Below are positions 1-7,905 of a stretch of 64,000 nt of DNA, one piece after another. The stretch spans positions 62,001 to 126,000 of the forward strand of contig CAMAPO010000001.1 of assembly GCA_945860245.1 (NCBI GenBank), in the 5' to 3' direction. The position numbers were made by a program, and so were the translations under genes. Under the pieces are notes generated by a model. The model saw only the letters and a list, made by a program, of their open reading frames with translations, searched no databases and had not been told where the DNA came from. This DNA comes from Bifidobacterium breve. Its GTDB lineage: Bacteria; Actinomycetota; Actinomycetes; Nanopelagicales; Nanopelagicaceae. Each line of letters opens with the position of its first letter. Positions within the stretch are counted from its first letter, which is position 1.

Positions 1-2
1 CT

Positions 3-449
3 CAGGCTGCGATCCCGTATCTTCGCGCCTCTGCCGAAGCTGGCCGCAACCCACATATCTTGACTCTTTCACCACCACTTTCCATGAAAGCAAAATGGTT
101 CCAGCATCACGTTGCCTACACAATGGCGAAGTACGGAATGTCAATGTGCGTACTTGGAATGTCAGAAGAATTTCGTAAGACCGGCATCGCAGTAAATGCC
201 TTATGGCCACGCACTGCTATTGATACAGCGGCACTTCAGATGATTCCGGGTATCGATACCGCAGCCTGCCGCACCCCAGAAATCCTGGCTGATGCAGCGT
301 ATGTAATTTTAAATCGTGTTTCTAAAGAAACCAGCGGAAACTTCTTCGTAGATGATGAAGTCTTAGCTTCGGTCGGCGTTACTGATCTTGAAGGCTATTC
401 AGTAGTCCCAGGAACAAAAGATTTCCTCCTTGATTTTTTTCTTGATTAA
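3..449 (+). CDS. HSDL2-like short-chain dehydrogenase, 5'-truncated by window edge
   Basis: C-terminal part of an SDR-family NAD(P)-dependent oxidoreductase. The frame is open to the first bases of the window, so the gene begins upstream; the TTG at 60 is internal. The catalytic Tyr-x3-Lys is visible in HVAYTMAKYGMSM, followed by the NALWPRTAIDTAA stretch typical of hydroxysteroid dehydrogenase-like protein 2 relatives, a subgroup of predicted lipid or ketone oxidoreductases. The Rossmann glycine motif lies outside the window. The substrate cannot be read from sequence. The next gene starts 33 nt downstream on the same strand but appears to have its own promoter. Confidence 0.8.
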   Translation, partial: QAAIPYLRASAEAGRNPHILTLSPPLSMKAKWFQHHVAYTMAKYGMSMCVLGMSEEFRKTGIAVNALWPRTAIDTAALQMIPGIDTAACRTPEILADAAYVILNRVSKETSGNFFVDDEVLASVGVTDLEGYSVVPGTKDFLLDFFLD

Positions 450-482
450 GAAAAGGTTAGAGAAATACCGTAACCTAGCGTG

Positions 483-1895
483 ATGAATCTAGAAGTAAAT
501 GGCACCAATGTTATTTCTGAATCTGAACGCACCGGAAAAGCCGCATCGCTCTTTTGGCCGTGGTGCGGTGCAAATGTCTCACTACTGGCTCTTTCATACG
601 GTTCTTTCTTTCTTGGCTTTGGTATCTCATTCTGGCAAGCGACAGCTGCCGCCTTTATCGGCACAATTCTTTCCTTTCTCTTAGTAGGTTTTAGCTCGCT
701 TGCGGGCAAGCGGTCGAACGCGCCAACTATGGTTTTATCCCGAGCCGCTTTTGGAATTAAAGGCAATATTGTTCCGGGACTTCTCTCCTACCTGGTATTT
801 GTTGGCTGGGAGACAGTTCTAGTCTCACTAGCAACGCTAGCCACCGGAACAATTCTGGTTCGATTGGGAAATTTTGATCGAGATGTAGCAATGGTTCTAG
901 GATTTCTTATAGCAGCAGCTCTGACGATTTACGGTGGCGTGCTCGGACATGGCGTGATTATGCGCTTACAGAAATATCTGACAATTATTACCGTTGCCAC
1001 AACCTTTCTGTACATCTTTCTCACAGTTGACTCTGTCAATTGGAGCGCAGTATCCGTAATTCCTTCCGGAAACCTTCAAGGATTTATCGGTGCTCTGATC
1101 TTTGGAATTACTGGAATTGGACTCGGTTGGGTGAATTCCGCGGCTGATTATTCGCGTTATCTGCCGCGCACAACATCTAGTCGCTCTGTTGTTGGCTGGA
1201 CCGTCTTTGGCGCATCAATTGTTCCGATTGGATTAGTTACTTACGGGGCGCTCTTAGCCGGCAGCGATCCGAAGTTATCCGAGGCAATTGCCATGGATCC
1301 AATTGGCGCATTAACTACTTTGCTTCCAACTTGGTATCTGGCGATATTCGCACTAATCGCAATTTTTGGATTAGTCGGTGGAGCAATTCTCGATTTATAT
1401 TCCTCTGGATTAACTCTGATATCCGTCGGGCTTCCAGTTAAACGCCACGTAGCGGCAAGCATTGATGGCAGCGTCATGTTGGTTGGAACTATCTACATTG
1501 TCTGGATCGCGGATAATTTCTTCTATCCATTCCAAGGTTTTCTAATCACCTTAGGCGTGCCCATCGCAACTTGGTCTGCCATCTTTGTTACCGATGTTTT
1601 GCTGCGCAAACGTGCCTACGATGAAATTGATCTTTATCGCCTTGAAGGGCGTTATGGAATCTGGAACTTAAAATCACTGACCCTGATGGCGATAGGTTCA
1701 ATTATCGGCTGGGGTTTTGTTACCAACACTTTTGCTAGTTGGCTATCTTGGCAAGGATATTTTCTCTGGCTAATTGGCGGAAAAGATGGGGAGTGGGCAT
1801 ATGCAAACGTTGGAGTTTTATTTGCGTTAGCTATAGGCGCTGGCGGCCACTTTCTAATTGCGAGGAAGGTTATCTCGCAGCAGGAACTTTCTTAA
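483..1895 (+). CDS. NCS1-family purine/cytosine permease
   Basis: Integral membrane transporter of about 470 residues with roughly twelve hydrophobic segments. The N-terminal FWPWCGANVSLLALSYGSF and the APTMVLSRAAFG stretch are typical of the NCS1 nucleobase:cation symporters (CodB/FCY2-like), which import cytosine, purines or related compounds. GTG at 480 directly precedes ATG at 483. I prefer the ATG because TAACCT at 471-476 sits 6 nt before it and would give a leaderless mRNA; there is no good Shine-Dalgarno sequence. The 3' end overlaps the convergent NhaA gene by 26 nt. The exact substrate is unknown; scavenged nucleobases would suit a streamlined planktonic cell. Confidence 0.85.
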   Translation: MNLEVNGTNVISESERTGKAASLFWPWCGANVSLLALSYGSFFLGFGISFWQATAAAFIGTILSFLLVGFSSLAGKRSNAPTMVLSRAAFGIKGNIVPGLLSYLVFVGWETVLVSLATLATGTILVRLGNFDRDVAMVLGFLIAAALTIYGGVLGHGVIMRLQKYLTIITVATTFLYIFLTVDSVNWSAVSVIPSGNLQGFIGALIFGITGIGLGWVNSAADYSRYLPRTTSSRSVVGWTVFGASIVPIGLVTYGALLAGSDPKLSEAIAMDPIGALTTLLPTWYLAIFALIAIFGLVGGAILDLYSSGLTLISVGLPVKRHVAASIDGSVMLVGTIYIVWIADNFFYPFQGFLITLGVPIATWSAIFVTDVLLRKRAYDEIDLYRLEGRYGIWNLKSLTLMAIGSIIGWGFVTNTFASWLSWQGYFLWLIGGKDGEWAYANVGVLFALAIGAGGHFLIARKVISQQELS

Positions 1896-2679
1896 GCCAA
1901 AAGTATCCGATCACCCCGGAGATAAGTGCTGAAATCACCAGGCCGGCTCGTATCTCACCCTGAACTCTTTCACTGGCAATCGCAACTTCTGCGATAACAA
2001 TCGAAACGGTAAGTCCCATGCCGGCCAGTGCGCCGACTCCAACTATTTCGGAGAAGTGCAAACCATCTGGAAGAATCGCAAATCGCACACGTAGCGCTAG
2101 CCAAGCAAAGAGAGAAATACCGAGGATTTTGCCAACGATGCGCGCAATCACCAGCGCTGTAGTTGTCTTTGAAGTTAAGTCGCTGATGGCAAAGCCTTGT
2201 GAAAGTTTGCTGATCACGTAAATCGGAACAATTAGGTAAGTACATAGCGGCGCAAGAAGTCGAATTACTTTCTTAGTAGGTAGCGCCGGAATTGATGCAA
2301 AGATGGCGCCAAGAGCTGCTGCTCCGAGGGTTGTTGCGCTATGGATGAGATCTAAATCTTTCGAGTAAAAGATCGCTAAAATAATCAGCGAGAAGAGATC
2401 ATCAGCAACTGCCAAAGTCAGCAAAAATAGTCGCACCGCGGGGTTGGCTTTGCTCCCTAAAAGTGCAAATACTCCGAGGGCTAGCGCTAAGTCGGTAGGC
2501 ATGGCAGTAGCCCATCCGCCACTTTCTGAGTCAATTACTAAAAAAATAACTGCCGGAAAGATCATTCCGCCTAAGGCTGCTATCGACGGAAGGAGTATCT
2601 GCTTTGGGTGGCTGAGTGTTGTCGTGATCTCTAAACCAATGAAGAAGAAAAAGATTGCGATCAACAGATCCATAGCCAT
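1870..2679 (-). CDS. nhaA: Short NhaA-type Na+/H+ antiporter lacking the first helix
   Basis: Predicted membrane Na+/H+ antiporter of 269 residues against about 390 in E. coli NhaA. It starts at MAMDLLIAIFFFFIGLEI, which corresponds to helix II, so the N-terminal amphipathic helix and helix I are absent; the middle also looks shorter. Catalytic aspartates are kept: D63 in PTDLALALGV (E. coli D133) and D93-D94 in VADDLFSLII (D163/D164). The C-terminal MGLTVSIVIAE helix is intact. An in-frame TAA four codons upstream rules out a longer protein. TAATAT at 2686-2691 (minus strand) lies 6 nt before the ATG. Either a genuine reduced antiporter or one losing function. Confidence 0.8.
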   Translation of the reverse strand: MAMDLLIAIFFFFIGLEITTTLSHPKQILLPSIAALGGMIFPAVIFLVIDSESGGWATAMPTDLALALGVFALLGSKANPAVRLFLLTLAVADDLFSLIILAIFYSKDLDLIHSATTLGAAALGAIFASIPALPTKKVIRLLAPLCTYLIVPIYVISKLSQGFAISDLTSKTTTALVIARIVGKILGISLFAWLALRVRFAILPDGLHFSEIVGVGALAGMGLTVSIVIAEVAIASERVQGEIRAGLVISALISGVIGYFWLKKVPAAR

Positions 2680-2685
2680 GGCTTC

Positions 2686-2691
2686 ATATTA
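2686..2691 (-). promoter_or_regulatory. -10 element for leaderless nhaA
   Basis: Minus-strand TAATAT ends 6 nt before the ATG at 2679 and lies just beyond the glnA-nhaA hairpin. It gives the shortened antiporter gene its own promoter and supports this start. Inferred from spacing only. Confidence 0.45.
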
Positions 2692-2695
2692 CTGG

Positions 2696-2741
2696 GTAAG
2701 CCAAAGGCCCCGCCGAGTAATCGACGGGGCCTTTGGCTTAC
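2696..2741 (-). terminator. 17-bp perfect hairpin after glnA
   Basis: Perfect inverted repeat: arm 2696-2712 (GTAAGCCAAAGGCCCCG) and its complement 2725-2741, with a 12-nt loop. It starts 18 nt after the glnA stop codon, so it most likely terminates glnA transcription. Neither strand has a U-run after the stem, so it would be a U-less terminator or a processing/stability hairpin. The nhaA promoter begins only about 5 nt beyond it. Confidence 0.75.
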
Positions 2742-2759
2742 CTTACTTCTGACTGTGAC

Positions 2760-4193
2760 TTAGATGTCGAAGTAGAGTTCAAACTCAGCTGGATGTGGAC
2801 GCAAGCGAACATAATCAACTTCGTTCTTACGCTTCCATTCAATCCATGTATCGATGAGATCCTTAGTAAAGACTCCGCCCTTAGTTAGGAACTCATTATC
2901 TTTTTCGAGGTTATTAAGCACCGCTTCTAGTGAACCCGGAACCTGTGGAATCGCGGCAGCTTCTTCGCCATCGAGTTCGTAGAGATCCTTATCAACTGGA
3001 GCCGGTGGTTCGATCTTATTTAGGATTCCATCTATACCGGCCATTAACATCGCAGCGAATGCGAGGTATGGATTAGATGATGGATCTGGGCAACGGAATT
3101 CAATGCGCTTTGCCTTTGGTGATGAACCGGTAATTGGAATACGGATACAGGCAGAACGGTTACGCGCTGAGTAAACGAGATTAACTGGCGCTTCATATCC
3201 TGGAACCAAGCGACGGTATGAGTTAACCGTTGGGTTGGTGAAGGCTAGAAGTGATGGCGCATGCTTTAGAAGCCCACCGATATACCAACGAGCCATATCT
3301 GAAAGATCGCCGTAAGTTCCTGCTTCGAAGAATAGTGGCTTGCCATCTTTCCAAAGTGATTGGTGAACGTGCATGCCTGAACCGTTATCGCCGAATAGCG
3401 GCTTTGGCATAAAGGTTGCAGTCTTGCCACCCTCCCAAGCTACGTTGCGAATTATGTATTTAAATTTCATTAACTCATCACCGGCGCTAAGGATGTCGGT
3501 GAAGCGATAGTTAATTTCCATTTGACCAGCAGTACCGACCTCGTGATGTGAACGCTCAACGAGAAGACCGGCGCGACCGAGTTCCATAACCATCTCATCG
3601 CGCAAATCAGCGAATTGATCAGTTGGTGAAACAGGGAAGTAGCCACCCTTAATACGAGTGCGGTAACCGCGGTTTGGCGTGCCATCTGGATCGGCAACTA
3701 TGCCGGTGTTCCATGCACCTTCGTAAGAATCGATGTGGTGGTAAGACTCGTTGATACCGGTACTGAAGCGAACTGCATCAAATACATAGAACTCAGCTTC
3801 AGGTGCGAAGAAGGCTTGATCTGCAATTCCAGTTGACTTCAAATAGTCAACCGCTTTTGCCACAACGCCACGTGGATCGCGTGAGTAAGGACTGTTATCA
3901 CTTGGGTTATGAACTGAGAAGAGAATTACGAGCGTCTTCTCAAGTCGGAAAGGATCGATAAATGAAGATGAAGGAATCGGCAGTAACTTCATATCTGATT
4001 CGTGAATTGATTGGAAGCCGCGGATAGATGAACCATCAAACATCAAGCCATCTGTGAATACTGCTTCATCAAATGATTCAACTGGAACGTTGAAGTGATG
4101 CTGGATTCCCGGAAGGTCGGTAAAACGCACGTCGACAAGTTTTACATCTTCCTTTTTGATAAATGCAAAAATTTCTGCAGAATTCTTAAACAT
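2760..4193 (-). CDS. glnA: Type I glutamine synthetase
   Basis: Cytosolic enzyme joining ammonia and glutamate to glutamine with ATP, the main high-affinity ammonium assimilation route. At 477 residues it has normal GSI length. Visible family blocks include [13 protein letters not shown], the ATP/metal-site stretch [31 protein letters not shown] and the C-terminal [17 protein letters not shown]. The tyrosine at about residue 405 in [10 protein letters not shown] matches the adenylylation site of GSI-beta enzymes, so GlnE-type control is likely. A Shine-Dalgarno TAGGAG lies 9 nt before the ATG. The upstream 267-nt gap is shared with the divergent RDD gene and holds three 35-bp hairpin repeats. 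Confidence 0.97.
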   Translation of the reverse strand: MFKNSAEIFAFIKKEDVKLVDVRFTDLPGIQHHFNVPVESFDEAVFTDGLMFDGSSIRGFQSIHESDMKLLPIPSSSFIDPFRLEKTLVILFSVHNPSDNSPYSRDPRGVVAKAVDYLKSTGIADQAFFAPEAEFYVFDAVRFSTGINESYHHIDSYEGAWNTGIVADPDGTPNRGYRTRIKGGYFPVSPTDQFADLRDEMVMELGRAGLLVERSHHEVGTAGQMEINYRFTDILSAGDELMKFKYIIRNVAWEGGKTATFMPKPLFGDNGSGMHVHQSLWKDGKPLFFEAGTYGDLSDMARWYIGGLLKHAPSLLAFTNPTVNSYRRLVPGYEAPVNLVYSARNRSACIRIPITGSSPKAKRIEFRCPDPSSNPYLAFAAMLMAGIDGILNKIEPPAPVDKDLYELDGEEAAAIPQVPGSLEAVLNNLEKDNEFLTKGGVFTKDLIDTWIEWKRKNEVDYVRLRPHPAEFELYFDI

Positions 4194-4347
4194 TGAGTTT
4201 GCTCCTAGTATCTTCGAATTTTTCTAGAGTAAGGCCGGATAGCTACATCTGCCAGAGTTACTCGGGCCTTCACCTTTGAGGGCGACCGATCCAGGTAAAC
4301 CCTAAGACTTGTAAGGCCTTTTGACATAACTGGTGTGTTACAGCCAT

Positions 4348-4452
4348 GTAAATCCTTCAGCTCTCAGGCGCGATCTGAAGATGTTAATCCTTCAACTCTC
4401 AGGCGCGATCTGAAGACGTAAATCCTGCAGCCCTCGGTCGCGGTCTGTAGGC
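4348..4452. repeat. Three tandem 35-bp hairpin-forming repeats between glnA and RDD gene
   Basis: Units begin at 4348, 4383 and 4418. Each carries a short stem around a conserved 14-nt centre: CTTCAG/CTGAAG in unit 1, CTTCAA/CTGAAG in unit 2, CTGCAG/CTGTAG in unit 3. Pairing survives in unit 3 through a G-U pair although the sequence changed. Units 1 and 2 are nearly identical and unit 3 has diverged. Unit 3 runs into the -10-like TAGGCT of the RDD gene. They could be operator sites upstream of RDD, or a structured part of a long glnA leader on the other strand. Confidence 0.75.
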
Positions 4453-4453
4453 T
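4448..4453 (+). promoter_or_regulatory. -10 element for leaderless RDD gene
   Basis: TAGGCT ends 7 nt before the ATG at 4461, at the very edge of the third 35-bp repeat. If used, the repeats are upstream promoter DNA for this gene and not part of its RNA. Confidence 0.45.
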
Positions 4454-4460
4454 CACCCGC

Positions 4461-4847
4461 ATGAAACATGAGATCAGTCTTGGTCGTCGCTTCCTTGGTT
4501 TGAGCATCGATTGGCTGATGTGTTACGCGATCGCGCTCGGTTTCTTCGGCGGCGGCGGTTCATGGAGCGAGCGGGTCCCTCAAGCTCGAGTTCCGCACCT
4601 AGTCATCTTCTTTATCGAAGTCTTGATCTTGACCGCCTTTGGTGGGGCCACCGCTGGCCACCGAATCGTTGGGTTAAGAGTGGTCCAATTCCAAGGCGGA
4701 GGAAATCCAACGCCAGTTCAAGCGCTAATCAGAACTGTCTTGCTCTGTCTGGTCGTTACCGCAATTACTTATGATGATAACGGCCGTGGAGTACACGAGC
4801 GCCTGAGTGGAACTAGGTTGATTGATATGCGAAAGAGAAAAGTATAA
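4461..4847 (+). CDS. RDD-family membrane protein
   Basis: Small membrane protein of 128 residues. The family's Arg-Asp pair appears in GRRFLGLSIDWLMC near residues 8-21, and GATAGHRIVGLRVVQ near 75 is the usual second conserved block. About three hydrophobic segments are seen. RDD proteins are poorly characterised; some act in ion or solute transport. In actinobacteria an RDD protein commonly sits between glnA and DUF4191-lipA-lipB, as here. The gene ends exactly where convergent DUF4191 ends. A leaderless start is likely. Confidence 0.8.
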   Translation: MKHEISLGRRFLGLSIDWLMCYAIALGFFGGGGSWSERVPQARVPHLVIFFIEVLILTAFGGATAGHRIVGLRVVQFQGGGNPTPVQALIRTVLLCLVVTAITYDDNGRGVHERLSGTRLIDMRKRKV

Positions 4848-5528
4848 TTACCGTTTTGGAACGCGAATTCCCTTTGGCATTGGTCCCTTTGGAATTGGTA
4901 TAGACATTCCGCCAACGGCTTTGAAGCGGGCGCGAACCTCGCGCATTTGATGCGCAGATAATTTCTTAGGTAATTTGGCTAGATGCTTCTGCAGTTTACG
5001 AAGCGGGACTTGACCAGTGCCATCTCCGACGTAGATCTCTGTAACCGGAACACCTGGCGCAAAGCGCTCAGCTTTTCGATGTTCATCTTGCAACATTGCA
5101 CGCACTGCTTGTGTACCTTCACCAGTTAAGACAATTCCGGCGCGACCAACACTGCGGTGGACCATATCTTGGTTCTTGGTTACCGCAACGGCTGGGGTAG
5201 TTGTCCAACCCTTACGAATCGCCATAAGAACACTGGCGCCTGCACCCATCTGTCCTTCAATTGAAAGATAAGCAGCAGATGATGCAATTCGAGTGAAGAA
5301 GAACATTGCAGCAAGTGCTGCAAAAGGTAGTGCGACAAAGGCGATATAAATAGGTTGACCGATTGCTATCCCGATGGAAATTCCAATTGCCCACGTGATG
5401 GCAAATACGCCGAAAATGCCGGCACCTATCCAGGGTTTGACTTTCTTGGTTACCGAATATGCATCACGCAAAGTCTTGAAACGGACCTTTTTAATCTTTG
5501 GCTCTTTCGCCTTATTCCTTTTAAACAT
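4848..5528 (-). CDS. DUF4191 membrane protein
   Basis: Actinobacteria-specific protein of unknown function, 226 residues. A basic N-terminus (MFKRNKAKEPKIKKVRFKT) precedes two transmembrane segments at about 38-58 and 62-82. A soluble basic C-terminal half contains GRAGIVLTGEG and ends in an Arg/Lys/Pro-rich tail. It is habitually found beside lipA in actinobacteria, which hints at a link to lipoate or membrane metabolism but proves none. TAAACT at 5535-5540 (minus strand) lies 6 nt before the ATG, so it is probably transcribed separately from plsC-lipA. Confidence 0.85.
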   Translation of the reverse strand: MFKRNKAKEPKIKKVRFKTLRDAYSVTKKVKPWIGAGIFGVFAITWAIGISIGIAIGQPIYIAFVALPFAALAAMFFFTRIASSAAYLSIEGQMGAGASVLMAIRKGWTTTPAVAVTKNQDMVHRSVGRAGIVLTGEGTQAVRAMLQDEHRKAERFAPGVPVTEIYVGDGTGQVPLRKLQKHLAKLPKKLSAHQMREVRARFKAVGGMSIPIPKGPMPKGIRVPKR

Positions 5529-5532
5529 AGCG

Positions 5533-6231
5533 TTAGTTTAGGGGCGCAGGCGCTGTACCGCCAAGGCGAGTCGGCGCCCAACGCTGACCATTGTGGTTAT
5601 CTGGATATTTCTCTTGCACCTCGTGTAAGAGATTGAGCAAAGTTTCACGTAGCGCTCTTTCACCGGCCTCAACATCGGACGCTTTATCAAAGAACATTGG
5701 CGCACCAAATGAGACAAATATTGGGAATCTTTTACGGCCCAGGTCACGCCTTACACCTTTCGTCCAGATGCGTTGTGACCCCCAAATAATTGCTGGAATC
5801 ACCGGAACGTTAGCGCCCATAGCCAGACGCACAGCACCGGATTTCAACTCTTTAATCTCAAAGCTCTTTGAGATCGTGCCCTCAGGGAATATGCCAACTA
5901 CTTCTCCTGATTTAAGTGCGCGAAGTGCGGCAACGAAGGAGGCAGAGCCGCTACTTCGATCGACGTTAATGTGATGCATCCCGCGCATTAGCGGGCCAGC
6001 TAACTTATGATCGAAAATTTCTTTCTTTGCCATAAATCTAACTAAGCGACCAGCGGGAAGAGCGGCTGTTCCGATGAGTGCAAAATCTAAGTAACCGATG
6101 TGATTCATCGCCAGAATAGCCCCACCTTTACGGGGAATATGCGCATCTCCTTCAAAGTGAAATTGAAGTCCTAGATATTTCCAAAAAGTTTTGAGCGCCA
6201 CAATAACTGGCGGGTAAACAATTTCAGCCAC
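5533..6231 (-). CDS. PlsC-like 1-acylglycerol-3-phosphate acyltransferase
   Basis: Membrane-associated acyltransferase transferring an acyl chain to lysophosphatidate or a similar acceptor. The HX4D catalytic motif is in MNHIGYLD, and the substrate-binding block FPEGTISKS follows about 80 residues later. The longest frame begins at 6315, but that would overlap lipA by 92 nt. The GTG at 6231 gives 232 residues, an 8-nt overlap with the lipA stop (GTGGCTGA) and a normal distance to the HX4D motif, so I chose it; TTG at 6261 is another option. Translational coupling to lipA is likely. Confidence 0.85.
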   Translation of the reverse strand: MAEIVYPPVIVALKTFWKYLGLQFHFEGDAHIPRKGGAILAMNHIGYLDFALIGTAALPAGRLVRFMAKKEIFDHKLAGPLMRGMHHINVDRSSGSASFVAALRALKSGEVVGIFPEGTISKSFEIKELKSGAVRLAMGANVPVIPAIIWGSQRIWTKGVRRDLGRKRFPIFVSFGAPMFFDKASDVEAGERALRETLLNLLHEVQEKYPDNHNGQRWAPTRLGGTAPAPLN

Positions 6232-7168
6232 GCAGCGAGCCCAGATTGGTACGCGCTTCAACAGCTTGCTTATATAAGCGCCCAGCTCGGTAACTCGAGC
6301 GAACCAGCGGTCCACTCATAACTCCTAAGAAACCAACCGCGGTTGCTTCAGCAGCTAGCTCTACAAATTCTTCTGGCTTGACCCAACGCTCTACGGGGTG
6401 ATGTTTATTCGTTGGACGCAGGTATTGAGTAATAGTGATTAAATCGCACCCGGCGCTGTGCAGATCAATCAGCGCTTGTGAAATTTCTTCACGAGTTTCG
6501 CCTAGCCCAAGAATCAAATTTGATTTTGTTACTAGACCGAAATCACGAGCCATACCGATTACTTGCAGAGATTTTTCATAGGTAAATGCTGGGCGAATCC
6601 GCTTGAAAATGCGGGGGACTGTCTCAAGATTATGGGCAAATACTTCAGGTTGGGTTTCAAAGATTTGATTAAGGAGTTCGGCCTTGGCATGAAAATCTGG
6701 AGCCAACATTTCAACGCCACATCCAGGATTTAATTCGTGCACTTGACGAATAGTTTCGGCATACAACCAAGCGCCTTCATCAGGTAAATCATCGCGGGTT
6801 ACACCGGTGATCGTGGCATAACGCAGCCCCATAGATTTAACTGATTCAGCAACTTTGCGCGGTTCTTCACGATCAAGGGGTAGTGGTTTACCAGTATCGA
6901 TATTGCAGAAATCGCAACGTCGGGTGCAACGATCGCCACCAATTAAGAAAGTCGCTTCTTTATCTTCCCAACATTCAAAAATATTTGGGCAGGCCGCTTC
7001 TTGGCACACTGTATGCAGGCCTTCACTTTTTACGAGAGAGCGGAGTCTGGTGTATTCCGGCCCCATATTTGCTCGAGTCTTAATCCACTCGGGTTTACGT
7101 TCAATCGGAGTTTCAGTATTTCGCGCTTCGATTCGTAGCATTTTGCGGCCGTCAGGGGCGAGAGTCAT
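6224..7168 (-). CDS. lipA: Lipoyl synthase
   Basis: Radical-SAM enzyme that inserts two sulfurs into protein-bound octanoyl groups to form the lipoyl cofactor. Both iron-sulfur clusters are visible: auxiliary cluster C55/C60/C66 in [12 protein letters not shown] and radical-SAM cluster C81/C85/C88 in CTRRCDFC. The terminal serine ligand lies in [11 protein letters not shown]. Length (314) is normal. It overlaps lipB by an ATGA junction, and the two act in sequence on the E2 protein encoded at 12.1-13.8 kb. Confidence 0.97.
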   Translation of the reverse strand: MTLAPDGRKMLRIEARNTETPIERKPEWIKTRANMGPEYTRLRSLVKSEGLHTVCQEAACPNIFECWEDKEATFLIGGDRCTRRCDFCNIDTGKPLPLDREEPRKVAESVKSMGLRYATITGVTRDDLPDEGAWLYAETIRQVHELNPGCGVEMLAPDFHAKAELLNQIFETQPEVFAHNLETVPRIFKRIRPAFTYEKSLQVIGMARDFGLVTKSNLILGLGETREEISQALIDLHSAGCDLITITQYLRPTNKHHPVERWVKPEEFVELAAEATAVGFLGVMSGPLVRSSYRAGRLYKQAVEARTNLGSLRG

Positions 7169-7833
7169 ACGCTTACCTTACTCAGTGCTTCTAGGAGATG
7201 CTTCTCTACGATCGGGGTAATTTCGGCGATATCTATCGAGCGTCCAAGTTCGATTGCCAAAGAAGTAACGGAGGCATCATCAATCCCACAGGGGATTATC
7301 TGGCTAAAGCTAGTCAAGTCAGCCGAGACATTTAAGGCAAAACCGTGCATTGTCACGCCACTTGCCACCCGAATTCCAATCGCTGCGATTTTACGTTCAC
7401 CTTTACTGTCGCAAATCCAGACACCTGATCTGCCATCAACTGGAACTGCATTGACTCCAAATTCGCCACAAACTTTTATGAGAGCACTTTCCAGGGTTCG
7501 CACAAATCCAACCAACTCGGTTGGTTTTAATAATTTAACTATTGGATATCCGACCAATTGACCTGGCCCATGCCAAGTAATGCGACCACCTCGGTCAACG
7601 TTAATCACGGGGGTGCCATCTGTCGGCCTTTCAAAATCTTGGGTCCGCTTTCCGGCGGTATAAACCGACGGGTGCTCTAGGAGTATCAAAGTATTGGGAC
7701 GTTGTCCGGCCACCACTTCTGAATGGAAGCTCCGCTGTAATGCAAGGGCGTCTTCGTAATCCATCAGGCCGCTGTGATTTAGTGCAACATTCACAGAGAG
7801 TTTTTCAGGGGTGATCGGCGTTTGAAGTGGCAC
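7165..7833 (-). CDS. lipB: Octanoyl-ACP:protein octanoyltransferase
   Basis: Moves octanoyl groups from acyl carrier protein to lipoyl domains, the first step of endogenous lipoate synthesis. The 222-residue protein has [13 protein letters not shown], the substrate pocket [17 protein letters not shown], Lys148 (ERKIAAIG) and the catalytic Cys182 (IIPCGI). Translation starts at GTG. Minus-strand TACGCT at 7840-7845 lies 6 nt before it, consistent with a leaderless lipB-lipA-plsC transcript. The 72-nt gap to the divergent MMPL gene must hold both promoters. Confidence 0.96.
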   Translation of the reverse strand: MPLQTPITPEKLSVNVALNHSGLMDYEDALALQRSFHSEVVAGQRPNTLILLEHPSVYTAGKRTQDFERPTDGTPVINVDRGGRITWHGPGQLVGYPIVKLLKPTELVGFVRTLESALIKVCGEFGVNAVPVDGRSGVWICDSKGERKIAAIGIRVASGVTMHGFALNVSADLTSFSQIIPCGIDDASVTSLAIELGRSIDIAEITPIVEKHLLEALSKVSV

Positions 7834-7839
7834 GGGTAC

Positions 7840-7845
7840 AGCGTA
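7840..7845 (-). promoter_or_regulatory. -10 element for leaderless lipB
   Basis: Minus-strand TACGCT ends 6 nt before the GTG start at 7833. The same hexamer precedes the erpA-like gene and the hydrolase at 36754 with the same spacing. Confidence 0.5.
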
Positions 7846-7905
7846 AAGGTAGGCTGAACTCCTAGCGAATTTTGCTCAAACTCCAGCCCGAAAGGCCCTC
7901 ATATC

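Noticed and set aside
2680-2759. Frameshifted remainder of nhaA upstream of its ATG
   Set aside because: The stretch holds the glnA hairpin and stops; no frame encodes helix I, so it is a true truncation, not a frameshift.
4300-4345. GlnR-like box upstream of glnA (GTAAC on the minus strand)
   Set aside because: Only one half-site matches convincingly; the second is too degenerate to support a call.
4321-4347. Consensus -35 TTGACA at 4321
   Set aside because: No -10 hexamer lies 16-18 nt downstream, so it is not called a promoter.
4348-4452. Glycine riboswitch, suggested by CTCTCAGGC in each repeat unit
   Set aside because: The remaining conserved core of the glycine aptamer is missing and the adjacent genes are glnA and RDD; the resemblance is one short string.
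6232-6315. Longer PlsC start at 6315
   Set aside because: It would overlap lipA coding sequence by 92 nt; GTG 6231 gives an 8-nt overlap and normal family length.
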